Source: FEB-25 sp963726315 | GTDB lineage: Bacteria > Chloroflexota > Anaerolineae > Anaerolineales > UBA4823 | Length of the DNA: 64,000 nucleotides | Assembly: GCA_963726315.1 (NCBI GenBank) | Contig: CAVSBZ010000005.1 | Location: 1,922,001-1,986,000 of the forward strand | Direction of reading: 5' to 3' | Shown here: in pieces, positions 57,014 to 64,000 of the stretch | Layout: every line of letters begins with the position of its first letter | Position numbering within the stretch: the first letter of the stretch is position 1 | The notes under the pieces: generated by a model | Database searches by the model: none | Told to the model about the DNA's origin: nothing | Seen by the model: the letters and a program-made list of their open reading frames with translations, nothing else | Program-made: the position numbers and the translations under genes

Positions 57014-58243
57014 ATGGAGCGCATCGAAACCGTGATTATAGGTGCAGGACAGGCTGGATTAGCCACTAGTTACGCTCTCAAGCAGCACGGGAGAGAGCAT
57101 ATAATCCTGGATAAGGCTAGTAAACCAGGTAATTCATGGCGCAGTGAACGCTGGGATTCGTTCACCTTCGTATCGCCAAATTGGACTTTTCTCCTTCCGG
57201 GGGGAGAATACAATGGCTCTGAACCCGACGGTTTTATGTCCCGGAATGAGCTTGTCAACCGCTTCGAACAATACGCTGAGAAGTACCAACTTCCAATAGA
57301 ATATAATACCGAGGTCATTTCCGTCCAACCGGAAGAGGGCAGCGGTTATATCATCAAGGCACGCGATAAGGTATACCTCGCCCGCAACGTTGTGGCTGCA
57401 ACCGGTTGGTTCCAGCTTGGTAAAACACCGCCTTTTGCGGACAAGATTCCACCGTCTATCATCCAATTTCACACGAACAGATACCGCAACCCGCAGTCAC
57501 TCCCTCCAGGCGCGGTGCTCGTGGTAGGCTCCGGGCAATCTGGCGCTCAGATCGCCGAAGAGCTGTACCAGAGTGGGCGTAAGGTGTTCCTGGCCACCGG
57601 TGTTGCCCCACATTCACCTCGAAGTTACCGCGGCAAAGACTTTTTCAAATGGGCGTATGAATCCGGGTTTATAGATCAAACCTTTGAACAAATTAGGTTA
57701 TTTGGTAAGGAATTTGTAGCCCCGATGATCAGCGGAAAAGATGGCGGTCACGCCCTTAACCTGCACAAGTTTTACCGCGAGGGCGCCATTCTGCTTGGCC
57801 ATGCCCAGGATGTTGTGGATGGTAAGCTGTACCTTGCCCCAGATTTGAAAGAAAACCTTGGCAAAGCTGACCAGGCTCAGAAAATGATCCTTAATAGATT
57901 TGATGAATACATCCGGCTCGCGGGGGTGGATGCACCGCTGGAAGATCCCCCCGCGATAATGGACGGGTACCAGGCTCCGCAGATCACCTCACTGGATTTG
58001 CATGCTGAAGGAATCAATACCGTGATCTGGGCTTGCGGTTACACATATGACTCATCGATCTTCAAATTCCCTTTCCTTGACCAGTTTGGCATTCCCAAAG
58101 CTCCATACGGAGTCAGCAGCACCAATCCCAGACTGTATTTCGTCGGTTTACCTTTTCTTCCGATCTTAGGTTCAGGCTTTTTTGCTGGCATAGCAAAAAG
58201 TACAGGGCTGGTCGTAGAGCGGGTGATAGAGGCCAATCAGTAG
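57014..58243 (+). CDS. FAD-dependent monooxygenase/oxidoreductase (CzcO/YUCCA-like)
   Basis: A 409-residue two-dinucleotide-binding protein. The FAD motif VIIGAGQAGLATSYAL is at residues 6-21 and the NAD(P)H motif VLVVGSGQSGAQIAEEL near 175. The linker region VVAATGWFQLGKTP fits flavin monooxygenases. GGGAGG is spaced seven bases from the ATG at 57014 (another ATG is at 57011). It may hydroxylate small organics or act on sulfur or nitrogen groups. Flanked by copies of a 115 bp repeat, so it may have arrived as a cassette. Confidence 0.9.
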   Translation: MERIETVIIGAGQAGLATSYALKQHGREHIILDKASKPGNSWRSERWDSFTFVSPNWTFLLPGGEYNGSEPDGFMSRNELVNRFEQYAEKYQLPIEYNTEVISVQPEEGSGYIIKARDKVYLARNVVAATGWFQLGKTPPFADKIPPSIIQFHTNRYRNPQSLPPGAVLVVGSGQSGAQIAEELYQSGRKVFLATGVAPHSPRSYRGKDFFKWAYESGFIDQTFEQIRLFGKEFVAPMISGKDGGHALNLHKFYREGAILLGHAQDVVDGKLYLAPDLKENLGKADQAQKMILNRFDEYIRLAGVDAPLEDPPAIMDGYQAPQITSLDLHAEGINTVIWACGYTYDSSIFKFPFLDQFGIPKAPYGVSSTNPRLYFVGLPFLPILGSGFFAGIAKSTGLVVERVIEANQ

Positions 58244-58370
58244 GAACACAAATGAAACCAAGACAGCGCTTCGCTTCAGGCATTTTTGTTACTTTTTGGG
58301 GTGAGAAAATATCAGATACACCGATGCAGGAGTTCTGGGTAGCGCGGGACGTTTATTGCTTGGATAAGCT

Positions 58371-58487
58371 TTACGAAACCCAACATTGAGATTCTACAGT
58401 CACACTTCTACGAACATCGTGCTCTCCCACGGAATTCCACCCATGATCGTGGCCGGGGTCACACCACTACGTTCTATGGATCCGGGT
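58371..58487. repeat. Diverged ~115 bp direct repeat, copy B
   Basis: Partner of copy A at 56394-56509; contains ACCCAACAT, TGATCGTGG and GTTCTATGGATCCG in the same order. Confidence 0.75.
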
Positions 58488-58654
58488 GTTTTCCCCACGG
58501 TCCATCTCAAGAGTTAATTAATGGCGCTAAAATGGCGCTAAAATGTATGGTCACTTATCTGAATATGGCTATATGTGAGGGTATATTGAGTTCTATCCCC
58601 CTTATATAGGCGCCCCCGGCGGGGCTACCTGTCGTGTTCTTCGACGGGGACCTG

Positions 58655-58745
58655 CTGTGCTCTCCAGCGGATTCGAACCGGACACCCGTCAAGGGTGCAC
58701 AACCGTCTGATCCGAAGTCTTAGGACTGGCATTCTACACGCTTGT
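58655..58745 (-). other. tRNA-like fragment (3' half)
   Basis: On the minus strand, a GACTTCGGATC segment, a CACCC-TTGAC-GGGTG hairpin like a long variable arm and a T-loop GGTTCGAATCC occur in tRNA order. But the T stem is only partly paired and no matching 5' acceptor strand is found, so it is not a functional tRNA as it stands. It may be an attachment-site remnant. Confidence 0.35.
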
Positions 58746-58826
58746 TTATGGTGTTTTATCGTCCACAGAATCCTATTTATGCGGCTAAATTTCTCCAGCA
58801 TGTCTTTTGAATCCACTGCTTAACAG

Positions 58827-58932
58827 CCCATCTGCACCACATCTGCATCGTTTTAAGATGAATGCTTAGAACCGTTATTACTAATTATCAACGAGGGAAG
58901 GCAGCCTGCAGACCTGTCCAAAGGGGGAAAAA
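58827..58932. repeat. Degenerate repeat R0
   Basis: Contains CATCTGCACC and GTCCAAAGGGGGAAA; the latter is shared with R2. Confidence 0.5.
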
Positions 58933-59080
58933 ATCACTTGATCCGCAGTCAAGTGAGAAGGAATTTATTGGCTGTCGATTAAGTCCAGCACCTATTTTTA
59001 GTGCTAATATGTACAAAAATGCGACTAAATTGGTAATGGTTTAGTCCATTAAGTCCACGATTACCATACTGTATCGGGAT

Positions 59081-59161
59081 ATTTGCACCGAAATTGCACG
59101 GAATCTACACCCGAATTGCACCACAGTATGTAGCAAGGAATGGCGACCCGCTGAGGGGTAA
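59081..59161. repeat. Degenerate repeat R1
   Basis: Contains TTGCACCGAAATTGCAC, AAATTGCACC-like units and GCAAGGAATGGCGACC, the last also in R2 (GCAAGGAAAGGCGACC). Confidence 0.55.
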
Positions 59162-59268
59162 AAGGTTTATATAAATTGGGATTACGATTTGTTTGACTAA
59201 ATATATTATACTGGAAGTGGAGGACTGGTCCATCAACACATTTTGTGGTAATACCAGTTGGAGTCCTG

Positions 59269-60016
59269 ATGCGATCCTGTATATTCTGTGGAAAGTATAG
59301 TTTAACAGAGAAGATGCATGGCCATTATGGTTAATGCGCAAATTTCCTAAAAAATCAACCGGGATCATGGAGGGTCAGATTGGTACTATACATCTTCCAC
59401 CCTGGCGCCAAATAAGCCCCGAATTGAAGGTTAAGTATATTTGTAAAGAATGCAATAATGGATGGATGAGTCGACTTGAGGATCAAGTAAAACCCATTTT
59501 CAGAGCCCATTTTTAACGATGAGACTATCCTTATTAGTTCTCAGCAACAGTCCATTTTGAGCGCCTGGGCAGTAAAGACCGCAATGGTTCTTGAGGCAAT
59601 TTATAGTAGTAAGTTTTGGTTTTACCTCCCAGTGGAGCGCAGATTTCTTATGGAAACATTACATCCACCAGCTCTAACCTTTGTTTGGATAGCGAAATGT
59701 GTTGATCCTACGGGCTGTTATAGTAAAGCATCGAAACTTACTGGAAGGACTAATGATTTGACAAGCAACGATACTGGTTATTGTTCAACGATCGGATTCG
59801 GTCCTTTAGCTCTGCAGGTATTAACATGCGGATATTCGATCCAACACCGGCAAATCCGTAATAATCCCCACCTCGCAAGATGAACGATGGAGCCAAGCAA
59901 CGATCTGTGTTTGGCCTATTCAAATGGCAAAGCAACGGTGGCCTCCGTCACTCGGGTTATCGGGAGAATTCGGATTAGAGGAACTGATGAAGCGGTGGGT
60001 ACCTCACGGAGCCTGA
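59269..60016 (+). CDS. HNH/zinc-ribbon-type protein (three frameshifts)
   Basis: Three single-base indels (a missing base near 59310, a surplus T in 59510-59514, a surplus T at 59835-59836) split one gene. Restored, it encodes about 248 residues: MRSCIFCGKYSLTE with CxxC near the start, then WPLWLMRKFPKKS, then YICKECNNGWMSRLED with the second CxxC, then SAWAVKTAMVLEAIY, and a C-terminus WPPSLGLSGEFGLEEL. The two CxxC knuckles and CNNGWM fit a family of small treble-clef/HNH-like proteins of unknown role, common in mobile regions. It may be intact in the organism if the indels are sequencing errors. Confidence 0.55.
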
Positions 60017-60319
60017 CATAGGCTCCAACCATAGGATAATCCATTATTCATACCGGTAGAGCATATCTGCACCCAAATTGTACCTAAACTACTCTCGATC
60101 TGCATCGGTATGAAGCAAGGAAAGGCGACCAGGAGCCCGTCCAAAGGGGGAAATATCTTCACGAGGTGAATTTGCGATCGGTTTTTTCGCTATGAAAATC
60201 AAAAAGCACCCAAATATTTTCGAGCTAGCTTACAAAATAATGGAGTCTCGTAATCGTATTCGATGTTATTAGGCTAAATAGTTTTCGATCAAACAACCAA
60301 GCAAAGTAGCTTGGACTTA
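60017..60319. other. 303-base gap with repeat R2
   Basis: Holds repeat R2 (60063-60154) and no gene. Confidence 0.5.
60063..60154. repeat. Degenerate repeat R2
   Basis: Combines the R0 and R1 blocks: ATCTGCACCCAAATTG, then GCAAGGAAAGGCGACC, then GTCCAAAGGGGGAAA. Confidence 0.55.
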
Positions 60320-60820
60320 TCAAATTAAAGGTAAAGTTTTGAGGTAACCGATCAGGTCCGAGATGTCTCCATCGCTCATCTTCCAGCGTGGCATGTCTGT
60401 GCTCAGCTGAGTACCATCAGGATCCTTCCCTTCCTCAACTGCGAGCTTAAATTTTTCGGTATCAAACTCATCATCCAAAGTTTTCCAACGAATATCTTTC
60501 GCGTCCATCTCTTGCATCATCCCCATGCTGTGTACACCGCCGCGTCCATCGGGTCCATGACAAGAAACACAGGCGAGTTGACCATTCATCATCATCCACC
60601 CGTTGGATGAAGGACCACCTGAATAGCTTATATCAATCCCATCGTCACTGGTGGCAGTGAAATAGATGCGTTCACCATTCGAATCGAAAACACCGTTTCC
60701 CCAACCTGTCCCATTTGAACTCTTTATCGGTTTTATAAGACCACATGCTGCGAGCAGCAACGTCGTCATCAGAAGAAATGATGCTATGATAATTCCTTTA
60801 TATCTGTTCATGGTATCCAT
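60320..60820 (-). CDS. Cytochrome c-like lipoprotein
   Basis: A 166-residue protein with a signal peptide and lipobox LLAAC, so anchored outside the membrane. A single heme c site CVSCHGPDGRGG follows; a distal Met is probably in STDMPRWKM. The last part (DGDISDLIGYLKTL) is the usual C-terminal helix of class I cytochromes. It may carry electrons for an extracytoplasmic oxidoreductase. The MNRYKG start at 60811 is also possible. Confidence 0.85.
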   Translation of the reverse strand: MDTMNRYKGIIIASFLLMTTLLLAACGLIKPIKSSNGTGWGNGVFDSNGERIYFTATSDDGIDISYSGGPSSNGWMMMNGQLACVSCHGPDGRGGVHSMGMMQEMDAKDIRWKTLDDEFDTEKFKLAVEEGKDPDGTQLSTDMPRWKMSDGDISDLIGYLKTLPLI

Positions 60821-60929
60821 CCCATTTTGTCATTGTCAAATTGTCAGAGCCGGAAACATGCGTCCTTCTCCAATAATAATCCTACCGATTGATGACAGGC
60901 ATTATATAGCAATTTACCTTGATGTGATT

Positions 60930-61409
60930 TCATTTGAAGCGGGTGTCTGACTTTTGAGTTTGAATTTGTCCTTTTACCTGTTCAAGCCATCCTATCCGAA
61001 CGTTCTGTGTGTGTTCAAAATCAGGTACATATGGCTTGATATCCAGAAGAGGAGTTTCATTTAGCACATCCAATCGATCAATATAAATGAGGTTGTTTTC
61101 GATGCGTACAAGGTCAACTAAGGAGAGACCGATCGGATTTGGACGGCTGGGTGCGCGGGTAGCAAAGATACCCCGTGGTTCTTTGTCGAGGAAGGGGGTC
61201 ACGATCAGATTGGATTGGCGCATCTTATGTAAGTGATACAGTAAATAGATGTGGGAGAAGCCTTCCAAATCCTTCAAGCCATCTATAAATTGAGGAAAGA
61301 TTTCGACAATACCCGATCCGCTTATGTCACTCGTAGGCTGGATCGGCATATCTTCCAAGTTATTGAAGGGGCTATGTATAATGCCAATAGGTCTATAAAT
61401 AATATCCAT
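60930..61409 (-). CDS. TrmO/TsaA-like SAM-dependent methyltransferase
   Basis: A 159-residue protein of the YaeB/TrmO fold: YRPIGIIHSPFNN at the start and the signature RAPSRPNPIGLSLV in the middle. E. coli TrmO methylates t6A37 in tRNA-Thr. Short members without the C-terminal domain also occur beside molybdenum/tungsten enzyme genes, with unclear function. Here it lies next to a radical SAM gene of that type, on the opposite strand. Confidence 0.85.
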   Translation of the reverse strand: MDIIYRPIGIIHSPFNNLEDMPIQPTSDISGSGIVEIFPQFIDGLKDLEGFSHIYLLYHLHKMRQSNLIVTPFLDKEPRGIFATRAPSRPNPIGLSLVDLVRIENNLIYIDRLDVLNETPLLDIKPYVPDFEHTQNVRIGWLEQVKGQIQTQKSDTRFK

Positions 61410-61688
61410 GAAGTTCTAGATCCTTGCTAATTAGTATATATCAACCCTATACATTTCAATAAGGGAAAATAACGATATTTCCATGATTGGATTTTCGCTT
61501 ATTTTCATTCACCCTCATTAACCACACAATATGAAAGTGAGTATCGCACCCGTAATACGATTACGGAGGTCAAAGACTTTTCTTCTCGCATGCGAGGACA
61601 TCGGTCAATTGGAATGAAATCAATTTATCAACGACTAATTCTCCATCCATCGGTTCAATAGAATGACAGGCTCTCAGAAAGATGAATG

Positions 61689-61708
61689 ACATTCGTCACT
61701 TTGAATGT
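61689..61708. promoter_or_regulatory. Inverted repeat upstream of the radical SAM gene (possible ArsR site)
   Basis: ACATTC/GAATGT with an eight-base spacer. The half sites resemble the ATTCAA/TTGAAT operator at 63082-63097, so the same regulator could bind both. Confidence 0.4.
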
Positions 61709-61717
61709 GATGAATAA

Positions 61718-61757
61718 AAGATAAAATATATTCGGTGTCTTGAATATATTTTATCTT
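61718..61757. promoter_or_regulatory. 16 bp perfect inverted repeat just before the radical SAM gene
   Basis: AAGATAAAATATATTC and its exact reverse complement, with spacer GGTGTCTT. It ends 11 bases before the ATG at 61769 and overlaps a TAAAAT -10 candidate. It could be an operator or an mRNA hairpin covering the start. Confidence 0.6.
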
Positions 61758-61768
61758 AGGTATGTAGA

Positions 61769-63023
61769 ATGACTTCCAATCATAGCCAGCGAGCTCGAGT
61801 CAATGATAATGGTAATCCGATAATCCCAGCTGATGTTGCCAGGCAGTACGGGATTCAACCAGGGGGAGAGCTTTTCCTGGACGAAAAAGATGATGGTATT
61901 TTCTTGCGCCGAGCCGATTTCGCATTTGGCAAAAGTTTACATCGAGCCAACCAGTAAATGCAATCTCTCCTGCCGGACTTGTATCAGAAATTCTTGGGAT
62001 GAGCCGATGGGTCAAATGACTGATGCAACCTTCGACCGGGTAATAAGCGGTATCCAAGAGTTAAACTCAAGCCCCTTGATCTTCTTTGGAGGTTTTGGCG
62101 AACCGCTCTCACATCCTAAGATTGTTGATATGGTGGCACGAGCAAAGAAATTAGTCCCAAGGTAGAGTTGATCACAAATGGTATGTTGCTAGACCGAAGA
62201 ACGCTCGCGTTCTTTACACCAGGCTGGATTGAGTTTTTTATGGGTGTCGGTTGATGGAGCTTCGCCTGAAAGTTATGCGGATATTCGCATCGGAGCAGCA
62301 CTCCCAGATATTTTCCGGAATATTGCACATTATCGCTATTTATATCTGGATATGACTGGCAGGGATCCTGGGATTGGTTTGGCATTCGTTGCCATGAAAC
62401 GCAACATTGCTGATTTGCCTGAACTACTAAAAATGAGTACCAGACTTGGAGTGTCACGCTATTTGGTGACCAACGTCATCCCTTATACACGCGAGATGTG
62501 TGAAGAAAGACTTTACGGTCGTGCTATGGATACGCTCGCAGGTGTTCCTTCGTCATGGGTTCCGCGGTTGGATTTTCCCCCGATGGATACCAACCGATAC
62601 ACTCGTGATCCGTTAATTCGGATAATGAGTGCCAATCCGCAATATTATCAAATGGATAGTAGTTTAGCAGAACTTAGAGGACGTTGTCCGTTCATCCGTC
62701 AAGGTTCGACAGCGATTGCATGGGATGGAAGTGTAAGCCCTTGTTTACCATTGATGCACCAATACGAGAGTTATTTAATGGATATATCCAGAAGTGTAAA
62801 GCGATATGTAATCGGTAATATCGCAGAACAAGGCATTAAGGATTTATGGGAGTCAAGAGAATATGTGGATTTTCGCAAGCGGGTGGATGAATTCGATTTT
62901 TCCCCCTGTACCGTTTGTGCAAGCTGCCAGATGGCTGAATCGAACGAGGAAGACTGTTATGGGAATATATTTCCAACTTGCGGGGGATGCTTGTGGGCAC
63001 AAGGTTTCATCCGCTGTCCCTAA
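61769..63023 (+). CDS. AbrB-like/radical SAM/SPASM protein, tungsten-oxidoreductase maturase type (three frameshifts)
   Basis: Restoring three single-base indels (near 61910, near 62159, T run 62234-62239) gives about 417 residues. Residues ~10-55 look like an AbrB/SpoVT swapped-hairpin domain (VNDNGNPIIPADVARQYGI). Then comes the radical SAM cluster CNLSCRTC, GGFGEPL and VSVDGASPESY. The C-terminal SPASM-type Cys set includes RCPFIRQG, SPCLPL, CTVCASC and CGGCLWAQGFIRCP. This layout matches the radical SAM maturase family found beside tungsten-containing aldehyde:ferredoxin oxidoreductases. No oxidoreductase gene is within the window; it may lie beyond the right edge. Confidence 0.75.
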
Positions 63024-63049
63024 TTCTATTGACGAACTTGATTAATTTC

Positions 63050-63078
63050 TTGACAGCTAATGAGAAAGGCGATAAAAT
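63050..63078 (+). promoter_or_regulatory. Sigma70-type promoter of the arsR gene
   Basis: TTGACA (63050-63055), 17 bases, TAAAAT (63073-63078): a near-consensus promoter. The start site should fall near 63085, inside the palindrome that follows. Confidence 0.8.
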
Positions 63079-63081
63079 CAT

Positions 63082-63097
63082 ATTCAATCCGTTGAAT
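63082..63097. promoter_or_regulatory. Palindromic ArsR-type operator
   Basis: ATTCAA-TCCG-TTGAAT, perfect six-base half sites, covering the predicted start site just after the -10. This is a typical spot for ArsR autorepression. Confidence 0.65.
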
Positions 63098-63118
63098 GTA
63101 ATAAACTAAGAGGTATAT

Positions 63119-63544
63119 ATGGAAACATATCAAACTCAAGCTCAATTATTCAAGGTCTTGATGCACCCCACCCGCTTGGCCATCCTGGATGAGTTACGCC
63201 ATGGTGAGCAGTGTGTCTGCCACATGGAGGCTAAATTCGGCTTACGCCAGGCGTATATTTCACAACATCTCATGGTGCTGCGCGATGCTGGATTAGTTAC
63301 TGATCGACGTGATGGCTGGAATATTTATTATCAAGTGGATAAACCGGAGATCTTCCAGGTCATTGATGCAATGAAAAACATGACCGACACATCGAATAGC
63401 ATTCAAACTGGCAGTACTCAATCCAATATTAGTTCATCAGAAAAACAGCGTCCTTGTCCCTGCCCCAAGTGCAATGCCGGCTCAGAGGCAAATCACAATG
63501 AATCACAGGACTTAGCGCTAAATGAGGTTGTGGCTACAGTTTGA
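63119..63544 (+). CDS. ArsR/SmtB family regulator
   Basis: A 141-residue winged-helix repressor. The alpha3 metal/thiol site is in GEQCVCHME, and the recognition helix in GLRQAYISQHLMVLRDAGL. A C-terminal tail has CPCPKCNAG, adding three Cys, so metal, arsenite or thiol/persulfide sensing is possible. Its own promoter carries an ArsR-like operator. The lipoyl carrier gene follows 56 bases later, in the same transcript. Confidence 0.9.
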   Translation: METYQTQAQLFKVLMHPTRLAILDELRHGEQCVCHMEAKFGLRQAYISQHLMVLRDAGLVTDRRDGWNIYYQVDKPEIFQVIDAMKNMTDTSNSIQTGSTQSNISSSEKQRPCPCPKCNAGSEANHNESQDLALNEVVATV

Positions 63545-63600
63545 AGGAAACAGTAAAACACATTGATATATCTAGCCTATTGAAAAACAGTGAGGAACCC

Positions 63601-64000
63601 ATGCCTAATTTTCTTGAAACTACAATCGATAAATTTACTTTCAAAGTTGCTGATGATCGCTTCTACACACCAGCAGGTATATGGGCGCTAGCAGAAGGCA
63701 ACCGAATCCGGATCGGCCTTTCTGATTTCCAACAGCAACGCAGCGGCGACGTGGCGTTTGCAGAGATCAAACCAGTCGGCACGCAGCTTGCTTTTGATGA
63801 TGAAGTGGCGGTGATCGAGACGATCAAAGTCAATATCAGCCTGGGTTCTCCTGTCGCTGGGAGTGTTGTTGAAGTCAATCCAGCTATGACTGATGCTCCC
63901 GAAGTAATAAACCAGGATCCTTATGGGCTGGTTGGATGGCTGTGATCGAGGCAGAAGATTGGAAAGCCGATCGACCACGCCTGATGGATCCCCAGGCTTA
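63601..64000 (+). CDS. GcvH-like lipoyl carrier protein (frameshift near 63931, cut by window edge)
   Basis: Glycine-cleavage H-like fold: KFTFKVADDRFYTPAG, GLSDFQQQRSGDVAFAE, then the lipoylation site in IETIKVNISLGSPV and GSVVEVNPAM. Near 63931 one G seems missing; restoring it continues DPYGLGWMAVIEAEDWKADR and on to the edge. The ATG at 63601 follows GAGGA. No gcvT or gcvP is adjacent; instead it follows an ArsR gene and a radical SAM gene. Such orphan H-like proteins serve other pathways, for example lipoate-bound sulfur oxidation (LbpA). Which one here is open. Confidence 0.8.

Larger units (their letters stand above)
58244..59268. other. ~1.0 kb gene-poor scar with repeats and tRNA-like remnant
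   Basis: It carries repeat copy B (58371-58487), a 12 bp tandem duplication ATGGCGCTAAAA near 58521-58544, a tRNA-like fragment (58655-58745) and degenerate repeats at 58827-58932 and 59081-59161. No intact gene is visible. The mix looks like the remains of integrated elements. Confidence 0.5.
61410..61768. other. 359-base divergent control region
   Basis: It lies between the divergent TrmO-like and radical SAM genes and carries two inverted repeats (61689-61708; 61718-61757). No gene seen. Confidence 0.5.

Noticed and set aside
58521..58544. Tandem duplication ATGGCGCTAAAA x2
   Set aside because: Only two units; too short to call a CRISPR or minisatellite.
58655..58745. Selenocysteine or serine tRNA gene
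   Set aside because: Long variable arm and T loop look right, but no paired acceptor stem and no consistent anticodon; kept only as a tRNA-like remnant.
1..64000. CRISPR arrays, rRNA genes, replication origin, complete insertion sequences
   Set aside because: I looked for regularly spaced repeats, rRNA-like blocks, DnaA-box clusters and transposase genes and saw none.

Overview
The window looks like chromosomal DNA of a member of the Chloroflexota, most likely class Anaerolineae. This is inferred from gene content and style, not from a database search: a plsX-fabF pair, an SPFH protein carrying a C-terminal helix-turn-helix, a MurA with Asp at the catalytic Cys position, large secreted proteins with an M23 domain, PPC-like domains and a short C-terminal tail, and many promoters placed so close to the ATG that the mRNAs should be leaderless. 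By eye the base composition is near 50% GC, with a more GC-rich patch at 52-54 kb and an AT-richer one at 54.9-56.2 kb.

Region by region. 0-12.6 kb: a partial SCP2-like protein, tRNA-Leu(GAG), phospholipid and fatty acid synthesis (plsX, fabF), an SPFH/coiled-coil pair, tRNA thiolation (cysteine desulfurase and mnmA), a cold shock protein, an S9 peptidase, the tRNA m1A58 methyltransferase trmI, a CoA-type Nudix hydrolase and ribosomal protein L25. 12.8-20 kb: a DUF3267 putative membrane protease, an RsmC-like methyltransferase, an MBL hydrolase, M14 and M24 peptidases, a CHAD protein and gmd. 21.5-30.2 kb: a DUF58/MoxR pair, a lipid kinase, a methyltransferase, a SpoIIE-type phosphatase, a pore/TrkA-N protein, a small P-loop protein and secDF. 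30.6-37.8 kb: prepilin peptidase, murA, thioredoxin, OsmC, scpA, exonuclease III, DegV, hisS and tRNA-His. 38-52 kb is an envelope and transport region: a small exported protein, a double-META lipoprotein, HdeD, a Ktr/Trk potassium uptake pair, a pentameric ligand-gated ion channel homologue with a long extracytoplasmic N-terminus, a giant secreted M23 protein and a cadherin/VCBS-like secreted protein.

52-61 kb is an accessory region: a toroid repeat protein, cupin, DinB-like protein, aldo/keto reductase with an NTF2-like partner, a flavin monooxygenase bracketed by a diverged ~115 bp repeat, a tRNA-like remnant, degenerate repeats and an HNH/zinc-ribbon gene. 60.3-64 kb holds a cytochrome c-like lipoprotein, a TrmO-like methyltransferase, an AbrB-radical SAM-SPASM enzyme of the kind linked to tungsten oxidoreductases, an ArsR regulator with a clear promoter and operator, and a GcvH-like lipoyl carrier that runs off the edge. 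This last cluster is the best candidate for a little-described redox-cofactor system.

Ten genes carry single-base frameshifts (16 in total), most of them next to short homopolymers, while the surrounding codons stay intact. I read these mainly as consensus errors of the assembly rather than decayed genes, and I annotate the reconstructed full-length genes.
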